A stretch of DNA of 64,000 nucleotides. Origin: Scalesia atractyloides (Eukaryota; Streptophyta; Magnoliopsida; Asterales; Asteraceae). Made by a program: the position numbers and the translations under genes. Location: positions 46,509,137 through 46,573,136 of the forward strand of contig CAMTDV010000017.1 of assembly GCA_947069175.1 (NCBI GenBank), given 5' to 3'. How positions within the stretch are numbered: the first letter of the stretch is position 1; each line of letters starts with the position of its first letter. Positions 10,782 to 20,795 of this stretch are shown one piece after another. The notes under the pieces are model-generated. The model did not search any database. It saw only the letters and a list, made by a program, of their open reading frames with translations, and was not told the DNA's origin.

Positions 10782-11548
10782 CTAATCTTCATACTCAGAA
10801 TCATCTTTCTGTTCATCATCCTCTTTATCCTCTTTCTCTGCTTCTTCATCGTCCTTATCTTCAGAAGTAACGATAGGATCAGAAGTCTTGACAGATTCGT
10901 CAACCTTTGGTATATCGGACTCAGAAGCTTTAGTAACATCATCAACAGACTTCTCTGCAGCTTCAGAAGAAGTAGGTGCTTCACCTTCAATATTCTTTCC
11001 TTTACCACTCGCTGCTAGCTCTTTCTCAGATCTTTCCTTAGCCTCTTGACGATCCAGACGATCGTATTCAGAAATGAAATCAATCCCAAGTGTATTAGAT
11101 AACACTTTCTGCATTCTTGTGAACCTACAATCATTTAGGGCTTGGATTGACTTAAGATCAGCAATCTCTTTCTGCAGCTTTGCATTGGCATCTTGTAAAC
11201 TTTAGATTATGAAGAATTCGCGTTCATTCTCTAACACTTCACTTTATCATCCAACATTTCTTTCTCAACAGCGCTTTGATTCATCTCATTGATCAACTCA
11301 GCTTTCTCTTCTTCATTCTTGGCCACTTTTTCTTCCAAGATCATTACACGCTTTTCAAGAAGATTAACATTCGTCTCTGGAAAGAAATCATTTAGATCTT
11401 GAAGACTAATTGGATCATTATGCATATCACCAAACAGATTTGTCTTTGGAGTAGACTTTAGAGTAGCAGTCTGTGGTGTAGTCTTCTTTGGAGTAGAACT
11501 TTCAAAATGTGAAGTTGTTGGAGCAACAGGAGATTGAACAATAGGCAC
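10782..11548 (-). pseudogene. Element B accessory ORF, coiled-coil and acidic linker
   Basis: Frame 11231-11548 begins after Pro/Thr-rich sequence and contains a heptad-rich stretch (LEKRVMILEEKVAKNEEEKA) predicted to form a coiled coil. After a break, 10782-11114 continues with an Ala/Ser/Glu-rich low-complexity region ending EDKEDDEQKDDSEYED. The gap 11115-11230 encodes a further coiled coil in broken frame. Together these link the folded N-terminal domain (12038-13135) to the C-terminal parts. The breaks suggest decay of one once-continuous frame. Confidence 0.5.
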
Positions 11549-12037
11549 TTCAATAAACCAGACACAGAAGGCTCTTGTGTGGCTCCTTGCTTTTCAGCTT
11601 CAGATGAGATAATCACAGGAGGTTCTTGTGTGACTCCTGGACGTTCAGCTTCACTTATAGCCACTACAGGAGGTTCTTGTGTAGGAGGTTCTTGTGTAAC
11701 TCCTCTCTCCTGTGCGCCAGAAGGTTCTTGTGTAACTTATGCGCTTTTCAGCTTACCCTTATATCGTTTACTAACTGCCTTTTGAACTTTCTTCGTTTTC
11801 TTTCTACCCTTTGTCTGAGGAGACCCTGTAGTTTTTGTCGATGAAATAGTAGCAGACTTCACACGTTTAACCTTTTTCTTTGGTCTTTCCTCATCATAAT
11901 CTTTTTCAAGACTTGGATCGAAATCAGCATCAAATTATTTTTCCTTTTCTGCTCTAATTTCAGCTTCTGACTTTTCAGGTTCTTTTACTGGAGTTTCATC
12001 AGAATCTTCATCATTTTCTGATGTAGCAGGGATAACA
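11549..12037 (-). pseudogene. Element B accessory ORF, repeat-rich linker
   Basis: There is no single open frame. The minus strand encodes several imperfect repeats of a Thr-Gln-Glu-Pro motif (PGVTQEPPV, QGATQEPSV; DNA at 11560-11740) and Lys/Arg-rich stretches (11760-11880). The junction with 12038-13135 lies at a run of T (12053-12058), a likely frameshift site. Confidence 0.45.
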
Positions 12038-13135
12038 TCATCCTCTTGAGTCGTTTTTTACTGTTTCCTGACTCTCCACAACCACTGCTGCACTAGAACC
12101 TGCTTTAGCTTTAATATTTTCTGGTTCATCTTCATCAACGAGCATTGTTTCAACTTTCTTTGCAGCTCGTTTCTTCTTAGGCTTATCAACTTCAGCCTTT
12201 AAGAACCATTCACTCCGAGACTTAGGCTTGAAATCTTTGAACCATTCTGTCTCTGCGTTCAACTCTTTTTCATCATCGCTTCCATCTTTTCTCCAATTAT
12301 TGTCAGGCGGTGCAATATAATTTGAATCTTTGATAGCTCCAAATATTGGTTTAGCAACAGGTGCTGATGCTTGCTTTTGAAACTTTAACAACTTCTTCAC
12401 AGTTGTATCATCGAGGTGACTATGATATAATACATCATTTGGATCTTGTGCAATATTTGTGTAATTTTCATCGATTAGCATCTGAACAAACCTCGGATAT
12501 AAGCACAATCTCGAATCATCCATGTTTTTTGACATAAGAGTAAACACAAGCTTTGAGTAGTTAAACAGCTTCTTCAGAATCAGTGTTGTTGCCATACAGG
12601 CCATATAATCTTGCACATCATCAAGACCTGCCTTTCGGTGACTGAAAGTATGTATGATTGCAAGCATCAAGAGCTTGTAGGGGTTAGACACTTCCCCTTT
12701 CTTTAGTGTCGGCTTGTTCACGCTCCCCTTGTAACCCATTCGATAAAAACACCCTCTGACCATCTTCTCATCAAGGAATATCGGATCGTCTTTATCATCA
12801 TTAAACTGTAGGATCCGTCGAATATCATCTTCTATAATAGTGATTGGTTTGACTTCATTCCCGACTTGCACTGATGATGTAATGGTCTTTTTATCATCGC
12901 TGAGCTCTGCGTTCATCCAGAAATTGTATATATGAGATCTATACGACAGTGTGTGCTCCGTGATCGCTCTGTGAATAGAACATTCCTTAAGAAACTTCAA
13001 AATACTTTCGTAATCTTTCAGCGATGGACATATCGTCTTGTCGAGCGTAATGCAAGGATTATGGAACTTAGAAAGTCCATAGAAATCACCCTTGCTGGTT
13101 CTTGAGCCTGAAAAACAATGCAAAATAATTAGCAT
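12038..13135 (-). CDS. Element B accessory ORF, N-terminal domain (365 codons, unknown function)
   Basis: This is the best-preserved accessory frame. It encodes a soluble-looking, mixed alpha/beta-type sequence: FLKECSIHRAITEHTL, YRSHIYNFWMNAEL, IIEDDIRRILQF, YMACMATTLILKKLF, then a basic Lys/Arg-rich end (KPKKKRAAKKVE) that could act as a nuclear-localisation-like patch. No protease, RT, envelope or helicase motif is visible. The minus strand just before the frame reads TTTTTCAG at 13109-13116, a good splice-acceptor match. The region upstream (13140-13970) is a palindrome array. The N-terminal codons before the acceptor are therefore probably intron, not coding. Expression as a spliced or separately promoted product is inference. 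Confidence 0.7.
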   Translation of the reverse strand: MLIILHCFSGSRTSKGDFYGLSKFHNPCITLDKTICPSLKDYESILKFLKECSIHRAITEHTLSYRSHIYNFWMNAELSDDKKTITSSVQVGNEVKPITIIEDDIRRILQFNDDKDDPIFLDEKMVRGCFYRMGYKGSVNKPTLKKGEVSNPYKLLMLAIIHTFSHRKAGLDDVQDYMACMATTLILKKLFNYSKLVFTLMSKNMDDSRLCLYPRFVQMLIDENYTNIAQDPNDVLYHSHLDDTTVKKLLKFQKQASAPVAKPIFGAIKDSNYIAPPDNNWRKDGSDDEKELNAETEWFKDFKPKSRSEWFLKAEVDKPKKKRAAKKVETMLVDEDEPENIKAKAGSSAAVVVESQETVKNDSRG

Positions 13136-13174
13136 GCTTTACGAGAAAAAGTTTCAATTTTTTAACATTTTCAT

Positions 13175-13970
13175 CAAGTTCGGGCGAACTTGATGTGTGT
13201 TATAACATTCTGAATTAGTCAAGTTCGCCCGAACATGTATTTCATAACATGTTCACTAATCAAGTACAAGTTCGGGCAAACTTATATCCTACTACAACAT
13301 TTTGAATACCTAAGTTTGGTCGAACTTATGATCTCAAAGATTTCAGCTTTATCCAAGAAGTTCGGTCGAGCTTAAGTTTAACAACTTATATTCATGATGT
13401 AGTTAACAAGTCCGGTCGAACATGTCAACAAGTTCGGCCGAACTTGTTGTCATCTTCAACACATCGCCTGTAACTTCAATTTGTATGAATCTGATCAATT
13501 TTATCAGATATTCATGATCGATTAGTATTTATTAACATGATTTTATCTTCAATTTAACCATTCGAACCCTATGTCTCATTTTTTTTAACATTTTAGATCT
13601 GATTATGTCGATTAAGGTCCAAGTTATGATTTAAAAATCAAATCTATACCTCAGACATTGTAAATGGTGTGCTAATCACCAAAAACAATCCAAATTTCGG
13701 CAGAGTAACGGTAAGATTTTGACAAATTCACTCAATCGCTCAACTGAGATAAGTTCGCTTTAGAAAGTTTGATTGCAAGTAAATGAGTTCGGTCGAACTT
13801 ACTAGGTACTTATACCCTGGTAAGTTCGGGCGAACTTGCAAGCCCATGCCTTAAGCCCAATCAAGTCCGGGCGAACTTATGAAATATCAAACAGCCATTA
13901 TTGAAAGTTCGGTCGAACTTGCTGTAATGTTAACTATATTCAGTTTAGCAAGTTCGGCCGAACTTGCCAA
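13175..13970 (-). repeat. Second palindrome array of element B, upstream of the accessory ORF
   Basis: About a dozen copies of CAAGTTCGGNCGAACTTG or decayed forms start near 13175, 13220, 13267, 13311, 13358, 13409, 13429, 13783, 13822, 13863, 13903 and 13950. There is a 300-bp AT-rich gap in the middle (13450-13745). The array ends about 40 bp from the accessory ORF and resembles the leader array before gag. Confidence 0.88.
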
Positions 13971-13989
13971 ACTCAGATTCAAACTTTTT

Positions 13990-15500
13990 TTATAATTTTA
14001 CAATTTAACCCCTGAACTTTCCAACTTTTACCAATTATGAAAATCCACTCAGTTGACCAAGTCCAAGCTAATGACCTTGATTAACCGATTTGTCTGCAGA
14101 GTCCAAGTTAATGACCCCGGTTTGACCCGTTACGAACAAACTGTTGATATTTTCAAAATTAAAGTTTCAAATTAATGAACTTTTTATCGTTTTGACTTTT
14201 CAGATTCTACAGATTAGCTCCCAGCCCGTTGTCAATGAGATTCCCACCAGTTCTAGCATCCTACCAGACTTCGAAGACCTGTTCTTCAACATTGGTTTGC
14301 TGAAAACAATGTAGAAACAAAATCGTTTTGTATTTTTGTAAGTTTATGCTAAAACACACTGAAAATCTTTTTGGTTTTAATCTGTAAAGCTGATAAACTA
14401 TGTACAGAATAAAGTAAACTATGTACAAACATATCTACAGACATATTTTTGTGAATTCGTGTCAAAAGGATCATATCAGATGTACGAGACATATCACCAG
14501 TACCGTTGACCTTTAACTAACGTTATGTTCTAAACTTGTTTACCTATATTGTCGATATATTTGTCCACTTAAACTTTACCACGTTTCTCAACTGTTTGAA
14601 GATATGTTAAGGTATGATTTATGAAACTTGACTTATCTGCGGTTCCCACTTCTTGAATATACTCCCCCGCATCAAGATTCCCTCGATTTCATCTTACAAC
14701 TGAATATAGCGTAACTGATATCTGTATCTGGGTTTTGCAAGACCTTGAGAGATCAGGTTAGTACTACCGTATAGACAAAGAGATGAAGGCTCGACTTTAA
14801 GGTGTGTTCCATTTAAGGAATCTTTTTAGCGCTGCAAATGATTAGATCTTTCGATACTTTTCAAGATTGCATGCAGCTTAAGGGTTTACAGCGAAAGTAT
14901 TATAGAAGTTCTAGGCTATTGCTTCCGCAAAATCAGAAGAACTTGTATAATACCATAGATATCAACTATCTATAAAGACCTCGTATCTCAGAATCAGACA
15001 ATATCTCAAACGAAATTTCAGAGTACTAAGTCCATATATCCAAGATATGTTAATCCACAAGATTAAGCAGTTGTAAAATTTAGTTTATATCTCGAAAACA
15101 GTTTACTGAACGTGTTAAGTCTATCGACACATCCACAGTAAGACTCGTTTATCACTTTTAAACTTTACATTTCTTTAGCATACTGTGATAGTCCACTGAT
15201 GTACTATCATTTCCTTTTTGTGACACTGAAGTCTTTTTTTCTTTTTCAATTTTTTTGTACTTTTCGCATTTTTCAAATGTTTTTGTATTTTAAAATTTTC
15301 AAATGTTTTTGTATTTTCTCTAATATTTCTCCCCCCTAAAATCAAAAACATCTTTTTGTATTTTAGTTTCTAATAAAATTCTAAACTAGAAAGATATAGA
15401 CAAACTAATGTGGATCACGTGAACTCGTCGTCCGATCCGTATTCAACCTCAGCGTCCGCACATGTTAGCAAATTTTTCATACCATTAATTCTTAACAAGT
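13990..15500 (-). other. Non-coding region between pol and the accessory ORF array in B
   Basis: There is no long frame on either strand. It is colinear with the 3' region of element A (5690-7100 there), so it was the 3' untranslated part of the ancestral element. Short T- and A-rich runs occur at 15220-15360. Confidence 0.7.
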
Positions 15501-15539
15501 ATTTAAACCGTGATAAAGAAAATGGTTTGGTATAAAAAT

Positions 15540-16110
15540 CAGCCTTTTGTTCATCGGTGTGGATTTTTCTATTCGCACCAACTTCTTTTCGTAGCAGTCA
15601 CGAATGAAGTGATAACGAATTTCAATGTGTTTTGTGCGTGAGTGATGAACCGGATTTTATTATATCAATGGCTGCCTTATTATCAACATACAACGGAGTG
15701 TCGAGAAATTACAGACCATAGTCTCTCATCTGCTCTTGTATCCACAGAATCTATGAACAATAGCTGGAGGCCGAGATATACTCAGCTTCACAGGTAGAGA
15801 GAGCGACCGTAGTCTGTTTCTTACACTGACAGGTTACCATTCTTGTTCCGAAGAACTGGCATCCCGCTGTAGTCGATTTTGAATTCAACTTATCTACACC
15901 AAAATCTGAATCAGCGTATCCTACAAAATCGAAATTATCATTCTTCAAGTACCACAAGCCGGTGCTTGGGCATCCCTTCAAGTATCTGAAGATTCGCTTC
16001 ACGATCTGCATGTGTGAAATTCTCGGGCTTGACTGATATCTGGCGCATAGGCAGCTAGGATACATGATATCTGGGCGCGATGCCGTCAGATACATCAACG
16101 ATCCTATCAT
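15540..16110 (-). pseudogene. Element B RNase H
   Basis: The minus strand encodes the copia RT/RNase H junction (SLMYLTASRPDIMYPSCLC) and RNase H (FVGYADSDFGVDKLNSKST, then STCEAEYISASSYCS, open to 15751), continuing after a stop with DNKAAIDI near 15675 and HTEIRYHFIRDCYEKK-type sequence near 15600. The catalytic Asp and Glu (DSDF, CEAEY) are kept. RNase H removes RNA template during reverse transcription. It is separated from the RT frame by a shift at about 16108. Confidence 0.8.
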
Positions 16111-16817
16111 TGATCTGTAGAGCGTCTCATCAACTTTGGTTCAGTTTCGTCAATGCAAATCCTGTGATTAAGAGCAAGAGGAGTAGATAACGGCTTCAAG
16201 CTTTCGATATCAAACTTCTTCAAGATGTCGTGCACATACTTGGTCTGATGAATGAAAATACCGTCAGGAAGTTGATCTACTTGCAATCCAAGGAAGAATT
16301 TCATTTCACCCATCGAAGACATTTCGAATTTCTTCTTCATGATGCCCTCAAACTCCTTGCAAAGACTATCATTCGTTGATCCAAAGAAGATGTTATCCAC
16401 GTAGATTTGAACGATGATTAGATGATTACCAACTTCTTTGGTGAAGAGAGTACTATCCACAGTTCCTCTAACAAAGCCGTTTCCCACGAGATGTTGCGAT
16501 AACGTCTCGTACCAAGCTTTCAGGGCTTGGTGTAGACCGTAAAGAGCTTTATCAAGAAGATATGCTTTCTTTTTATTGATTGGATCGACAAACCCCGGTG
16601 GTTGTCCGACGTACACCTTCTCGCGTAATTTTCCATACAGAAAACCTGATTCGATGCCCACAGTATTCTCTTGATTTGTGATATGTTGATCTACCACTAC
16701 TTCAACTTCAGGAGCACTACTCGGGCTTGCAGATTCATTCAATAAACTTGTAATCTGCTCTGCTTCTTCATCTGAAGAAGATTCTCCATCGGCATCGAAT
16801 GTTGGAGCCTCGTCCAA
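16107..16817 (-). pseudogene. Element B reverse transcriptase, truncated, YVDD changed to YVDN
   Basis: The frame contains GFLYGKLREKVYVGQPPGF, KALYGLHQALKAWYETL, then IVQIYVDNIFFGST and EMKFFLGLQV, the copia RT palm and thumb. Two lesions disable it. The catalytic YVDD box reads YVDN (GAT AAC, near 16390). The N-terminal part, including the segment before the first catalytic Asp, is missing: an acidic linker (EVEVVVDQHITNQENTVGIE) runs straight into GFLYGKL. Copia RT normally has about 120 further residues there, so an internal deletion of several hundred bp is likely. Confidence 0.88.
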
Positions 16818-17269
16818 GTCTGAACTCTGTGCTTTAAAAGATTAGGATTCACTGTAGTATTGACCGGTTCTATAGTCGGTGTCACTTGATTTGTTTGAAT
16901 TTCTTGACTACCGCTGTTACTTGAACTAGCCTTAGAAGAAGATGATCCCAACGTGGGTTGATTAACCACAATCGGTCTGACGATTTGCTCTTGATTTGCT
17001 GATTGATGAAGATAATATAACGCTGCGATTTCTTCATCGGATGGTTCTTCAGGCAAATCAAATGATTTCCACAAGTCTTGATAGTTGAATAACCATGCAT
17101 CACCTTTTCTCTGAATAGGATCTGTATAGTTAAAACAATCAACATGCTGCGCTTCAATGACTCTTCTCAATGAAGGAACGTAAACTCTTCGCAATGGACA
17201 TGCATATCCGACAAAGAAACCTTCGAGTGATTTAGCTCCGAATTTGCCTCTTGATTGATTACAGTACAT
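16739..17269 (-). pseudogene. Element B integrase C-terminal domain and linker
   Basis: It continues from the integrase core after a frameshift near 17255: GKFGAKSLEGFFVGYACPLR is the conserved copia integrase C-terminal motif (K.F..K...G.FVGY). It then becomes Ser/Thr/Gln-rich (SSSSKASSSNSGSQEIQTNQ), the usual spacer before RT. A second frameshift at about 16815 leads to the RT frame. Confidence 0.78.
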
Positions 17270-17970
17270 GGCGCTCCAAATGGTTCTAAGAACTTCAAAT
17301 TCGGTTTCCGTCGGTTGTTCATCTCAAAATAGGTCTTCTTTGTTGGTTTTACTGTTAAGACTCTGTTGAGTGTGTAACAAGCCGTTGCAACTGCTTCACT
17401 CCAGAAGCTGACTGGAAGTTTTGAGTCTGCAAGCATGGTTCTTGCAGTTTCGATAAGCGTCCCATTCTTCCGTTCAGCTACACCGTTTTGCTGCGGAGTG
17501 TAGGGTGCACTAAACTCGTGCAAAATCCCTTTAGCATTGCAGAATTCCTTCATTTTGGTGTTTTTGAACTCAGTACCGTTGTCGCTTCTAATGCGTCTCA
17601 CCGGAAGATGGTACAGATTCTCAAGTTTCTTGAAAAGAATCACCAAATTTTCAAACATCTCATCTTTTGATTCTTGGAAGAATACCCATGAGTATACCCA
17701 TGAGTATCGGGAATAATCGTCAGTGACTACCAAGCAGTAGAAATCTCCAGAGATGCTTTGGACATTCACTGGACCAAAAAGATCCATATGAAGTCGTTCG
17801 AGAGGCAACTTTATCGAATTGAGAATCTTTCTTGGATGAGATTTCTTGATCTGCTTTCCCTTTTTACACTCGAGGCAATTATCTGACATATGAAAACTTT
17901 TCAGATTCACACCTTCCACCAAATCATTATGCACCAAATGATTCATCTTTTTCAGGTGAATGTGGCCCAT
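17167..17970 (-). pseudogene. Element B integrase (zinc domain and DDE core)
   Basis: Upstream in frame is LWHRKMGHIHLKKMNHLV and then CLECKKGKQ, the HHCC zinc finger. The core has all three acidic residues: LVVTDDYSRYSW, IRSDNGTEF and NGVAERKNG. It would insert element DNA into the genome. A single in-frame TAA at 18019-18021 separates it from the protease frame, so protease and integrase were one reading frame until recently. A short in-frame duplication (YSWVYSWV, DNA 17686-17710) is visible. The end shifts frame after PFGAPCTV. Confidence 0.87.
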
Positions 17971-18021
17971 CTTTCTATGCCATAAGATTGACTCCTTCTC
18001 AGTAGCTTTCGAAACAAAACA

Positions 18022-18390
18022 TTAAGTTGTTTTTGAAGAAGTAGTAGCATTTCCCATGTCAAGAACATATAAATCATTCTCTCTTGGTGCATGCATGAGT
18101 ATCCACTCGTCTGGTATTTTGAAACCCGGTTTGATTATCATGCATTCTTTATCGTTGAAGTGAACGGTAAACTTTTTATCACAAATTTGAGAAATACTCA
18201 GAAGGTTGTTCTCAAGCTCCGCAACGTAGTTCACTTGATCAAATGAAACAACTCCATTTGAGTGTTTTCCCTCGGCGACAATCCATCCACCTTGGTTTCC
18301 CGCAAATCCAACATATCCGCCATTGATAGCTTTTATGTCGAATAAGAGCGCTTTCATTCCTGTCATATGTTTGGAAGCTCCACTATCCAT
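18022..18390 (-). pseudogene. Element B aspartic protease
   Basis: The frame opens with MDSGASKHMTG, the copia protease active site (D-S-G), then FAGNQGGWIVAEGKHSNG and ELENNLLSISQICDKKF. The protease would process the polyprotein. The upstream codons (preceding W-I) run into the gag frame after a shift near 18430. It ends at the TAA at 18019 described under integrase. Confidence 0.85.
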
Positions 18391-18439
18391 AATCCAGTTG
18401 GAAAGTACGGATCTCTGGAGCCCCTGCCCATTTCAACAA

Positions 18440-19603
18440 TTAGTTAAACAGCACGACCCAAGCCTTCTTGGTCTTGGGTTGAATTGGATAACCATCATCG
18501 TAATCAAATTCACATTCGTCAGCATAATCAAATTCATATTCATCTTCTGGATTTTCTAAGATGTTTATGTTTGAAAACTTCACTTTCTTGTTATCTTTCA
18601 AACTGTTACCACTTGTAATTTTGACAGTTTCAGACTTGATTTCAGATTTTGATTCTTTCATGCTATCACTATTCTTAACAAGCTCAGACTTAGTGATCTC
18701 AGATGTTGTTGACCTTTTCTTAGCAACCCAGGCTTGTGATTTTATGTTAGCCTTTTTGATGTAAAACTTTGTTTTATTTGTTTTTGAAGATTCACCTTTT
18801 TTGAAAGTTGAATTTACAAACTTCTTTTTAGATTTGAGTTTATCTTCTGGTTTTGGTTCATTTCTTTTCAAAATCTTTACAAGTTTTACAAACTCAGGTT
18901 GCTTTGGTTTCACCACATCTGAACTTTCTTTTCTTCGAAGAAAGGCTGGTTTTGACATCGGACACTTACGTGCAATATGACCAACTTCGTTGTACTTGAA
19001 GCAAGTTCGATTATCATATGAATAACCACTAGTGGATTTTACACCTCTTGAATTCATCGTTTGATTGCTTCCCAATCAAACTCTCCTCGTGAACCGTGCT
19101 GTCCCATAAACAAATTTCATGTTTTTATCTTTGTATTCATGAAATGGTGACATTTTCTTTTTCGCTTCATCAGATTCTTCTATCCCAACCCAACTCTCCG
19201 GTTTTCTGGATGATCACCACCATTCCTTTGGTAGTTATTGTAATTTCTTTTGGGTTTGAATAGAATTTTTTTCATTTTTCTCCAGGTCATCTGATGTGAC
19301 TTCAAGCATTTTAAACAGTTTATCCAATTAATCTTCTTTGACGTTCCGAATCAGAAAACTGTCATCAAAGTATAATCTATCAGATTCCTTAACCTTGTAC
19401 ATTACAACGTTAGGATCATCACATAGATCATCCTCCGATGATGTATCGTCATCTTCGGAATTTGTGTCAGAACTGTTCAAACTTGAGGTGGCGCTATCAA
19501 AGCTGCCATCATCAGAATCATTCAGAACATTTTCAACCACCTTTTTCACTACCACATTGTCATCATCTGTTTTAGTATAGACTACATCAATGTTCTCCGG
19601 CAA
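18440..19603 (-). pseudogene. Element B gag extension with second zinc knuckle
   Basis: Frame 19328-19603 is acidic (TNSEDDDTSSEDDLCDDPNV). After broken sequence, 18440-19075 carries CFKYNEVGHIARKC at about 18963-19004, a knuckle whose second Cys is replaced by Tyr, followed by a Lys-rich tail. It matches 4322-5353 of element A in order and content. Each knuckle is damaged differently in the two elements (final Cys in A, second Cys in B), consistent with independent decay. Confidence 0.75.
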
Positions 19604-20795
19604 CTCGGTTTTCTTTCAGATAATAACTCAATGTTGAGTGCCTTATCCATCCCATCAACGGTTTTGCGACAATACTTCTCGCATAGGGGTGGAGGAACAT
19701 TGCTATATTCTTTACGATTTTCTTTTTAGGTTTTTCTTCCGATGGAATTGTCGGAAGAATGTGATCAATGACATACGCGTTACAAGTGTAACTTCTTAAA
19801 AGTTGTTGAACACGTTTTGTTTCAATTTTCAAGTCCTGGAGTTGTTGTTTGGTCTCAGCAATGGTGTTTATATAGATGTTTATTGCTTTTTGTTTATCCA
19901 TTACTGTACCTTTTAGCATTCTCACAGTATCTTGTTGTTCGATATTATTTCTATCGAGCCTGCCATAATCATCTTTCATTTTGTCATACGCTTCCTTCAT
20001 TGTACGATAATCGTATTTGAAATGTTTGTTATGTACATTGAGCTCAGCGATGATTTGTGATTTTTTCACACATTCATCACATGGCTCAGTACATTTTGTA
20101 CAAGGTTTCTCAACCTCTACAATTTGTACTTTGACAACTTCATTTACCTCTGGACCTACCTTGGTTAGATTTGCCATCAAAGCTTTATCAGCAATGTCCT
20201 TGAGGTTTTCAGCATTCATTTCTTGAGTAACATCAATGACTTCTTGAGCAATATATTTTTCCTCGGCAACTTGCTCCTGAGAACTTCCGTTAAATTGACC
20301 TGCAAAACTATCACATGAGTTAGGAGATAAAATGCCTTGATTCTGCATGTGAATATACTCCCCTTCTTCCTTTTGTTGTTGCAAATATTGTTCCAGTAAA
20401 ATATTCTCTATCGCAGCTGCTTCTTCGGCAGATGTATCTTCAACAATCTCAGCCATTAATGCAACTCCGGTCTTCTTACCGATATAAGAATTCCAATCGA
20501 AGCCATCATCTTCGTTTGATGCAACCATGGCTTTTTCAGTGTTACTGTTGTTTAGCTTTTCTTGAATCTCAACTTGTGTCTTCTTTGGGAAAGGCTTGTA
20601 TTGAAGAGATTTCTTGTAATAGTCATTTCCTCCACCAAATGGACTTTGATTGCCCGTGGTTTCAGGATTTTTGCATTCTCTCTTGAAATGACCTTTCTGT
20701 CGGCATCTACAACATGTGACCTTCGATTTGTTGAACCCTAGCTTGTTGCTTGAATTTCCGATATCTCGGCCTGTGAGCGCAACAAACTTTGTCAC
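19587..20795 (-). CDS. Element B gag central part with intact zinc knuckle (402 codons)
   Basis: Near the N-terminus is CCRCRQKGHFKREC, a complete CX2CX4HX4C knuckle that would bind RNA. It is followed by an acidic region with repeated Glu/Ala (EDTSAEEAAAIENILLEQYL) and a Cys pair cluster CTKCTEPCDEC, also a possible metal site. The C-terminal half is a predicted coiled coil (DLKIETKRVQQLLRSY). It is the longest open frame of B. Its order relative to 21179-21952 (capsid-like) and 18440-19075 fits gag. The counterpart in A is broken into several frames. Confidence 0.8.
   Translation of the reverse strand: MTKFVALTGRDIGNSSNKLGFNKSKVTCCRCRQKGHFKRECKNPETTGNQSPFGGGNDYYKKSLQYKPFPKKTQVEIQEKLNNSNTEKAMVASNEDDGFDWNSYIGKKTGVALMAEIVEDTSAEEAAAIENILLEQYLQQQKEEGEYIHMQNQGILSPNSCDSFAGQFNGSSQEQVAEEKYIAQEVIDVTQEMNAENLKDIADKALMANLTKVGPEVNEVVKVQIVEVEKPCTKCTEPCDECVKKSQIIAELNVHNKHFKYDYRTMKEAYDKMKDDYGRLDRNNIEQQDTVRMLKGTVMDKQKAINIYINTIAETKQQLQDLKIETKRVQQLLRSYTCNAYVIDHILPTIPSEEKPKKKIVKNIAMFLHPYARSIVAKPLMGWIRHSTLSYYLKENRVAGEH

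Noticed and set aside
9105..13135. Retroviral-type envelope gene in element B
   Set aside because: The position after pol fits, but I see no signal peptide, membrane segment, cleavage site or Cys pattern of an envelope protein.
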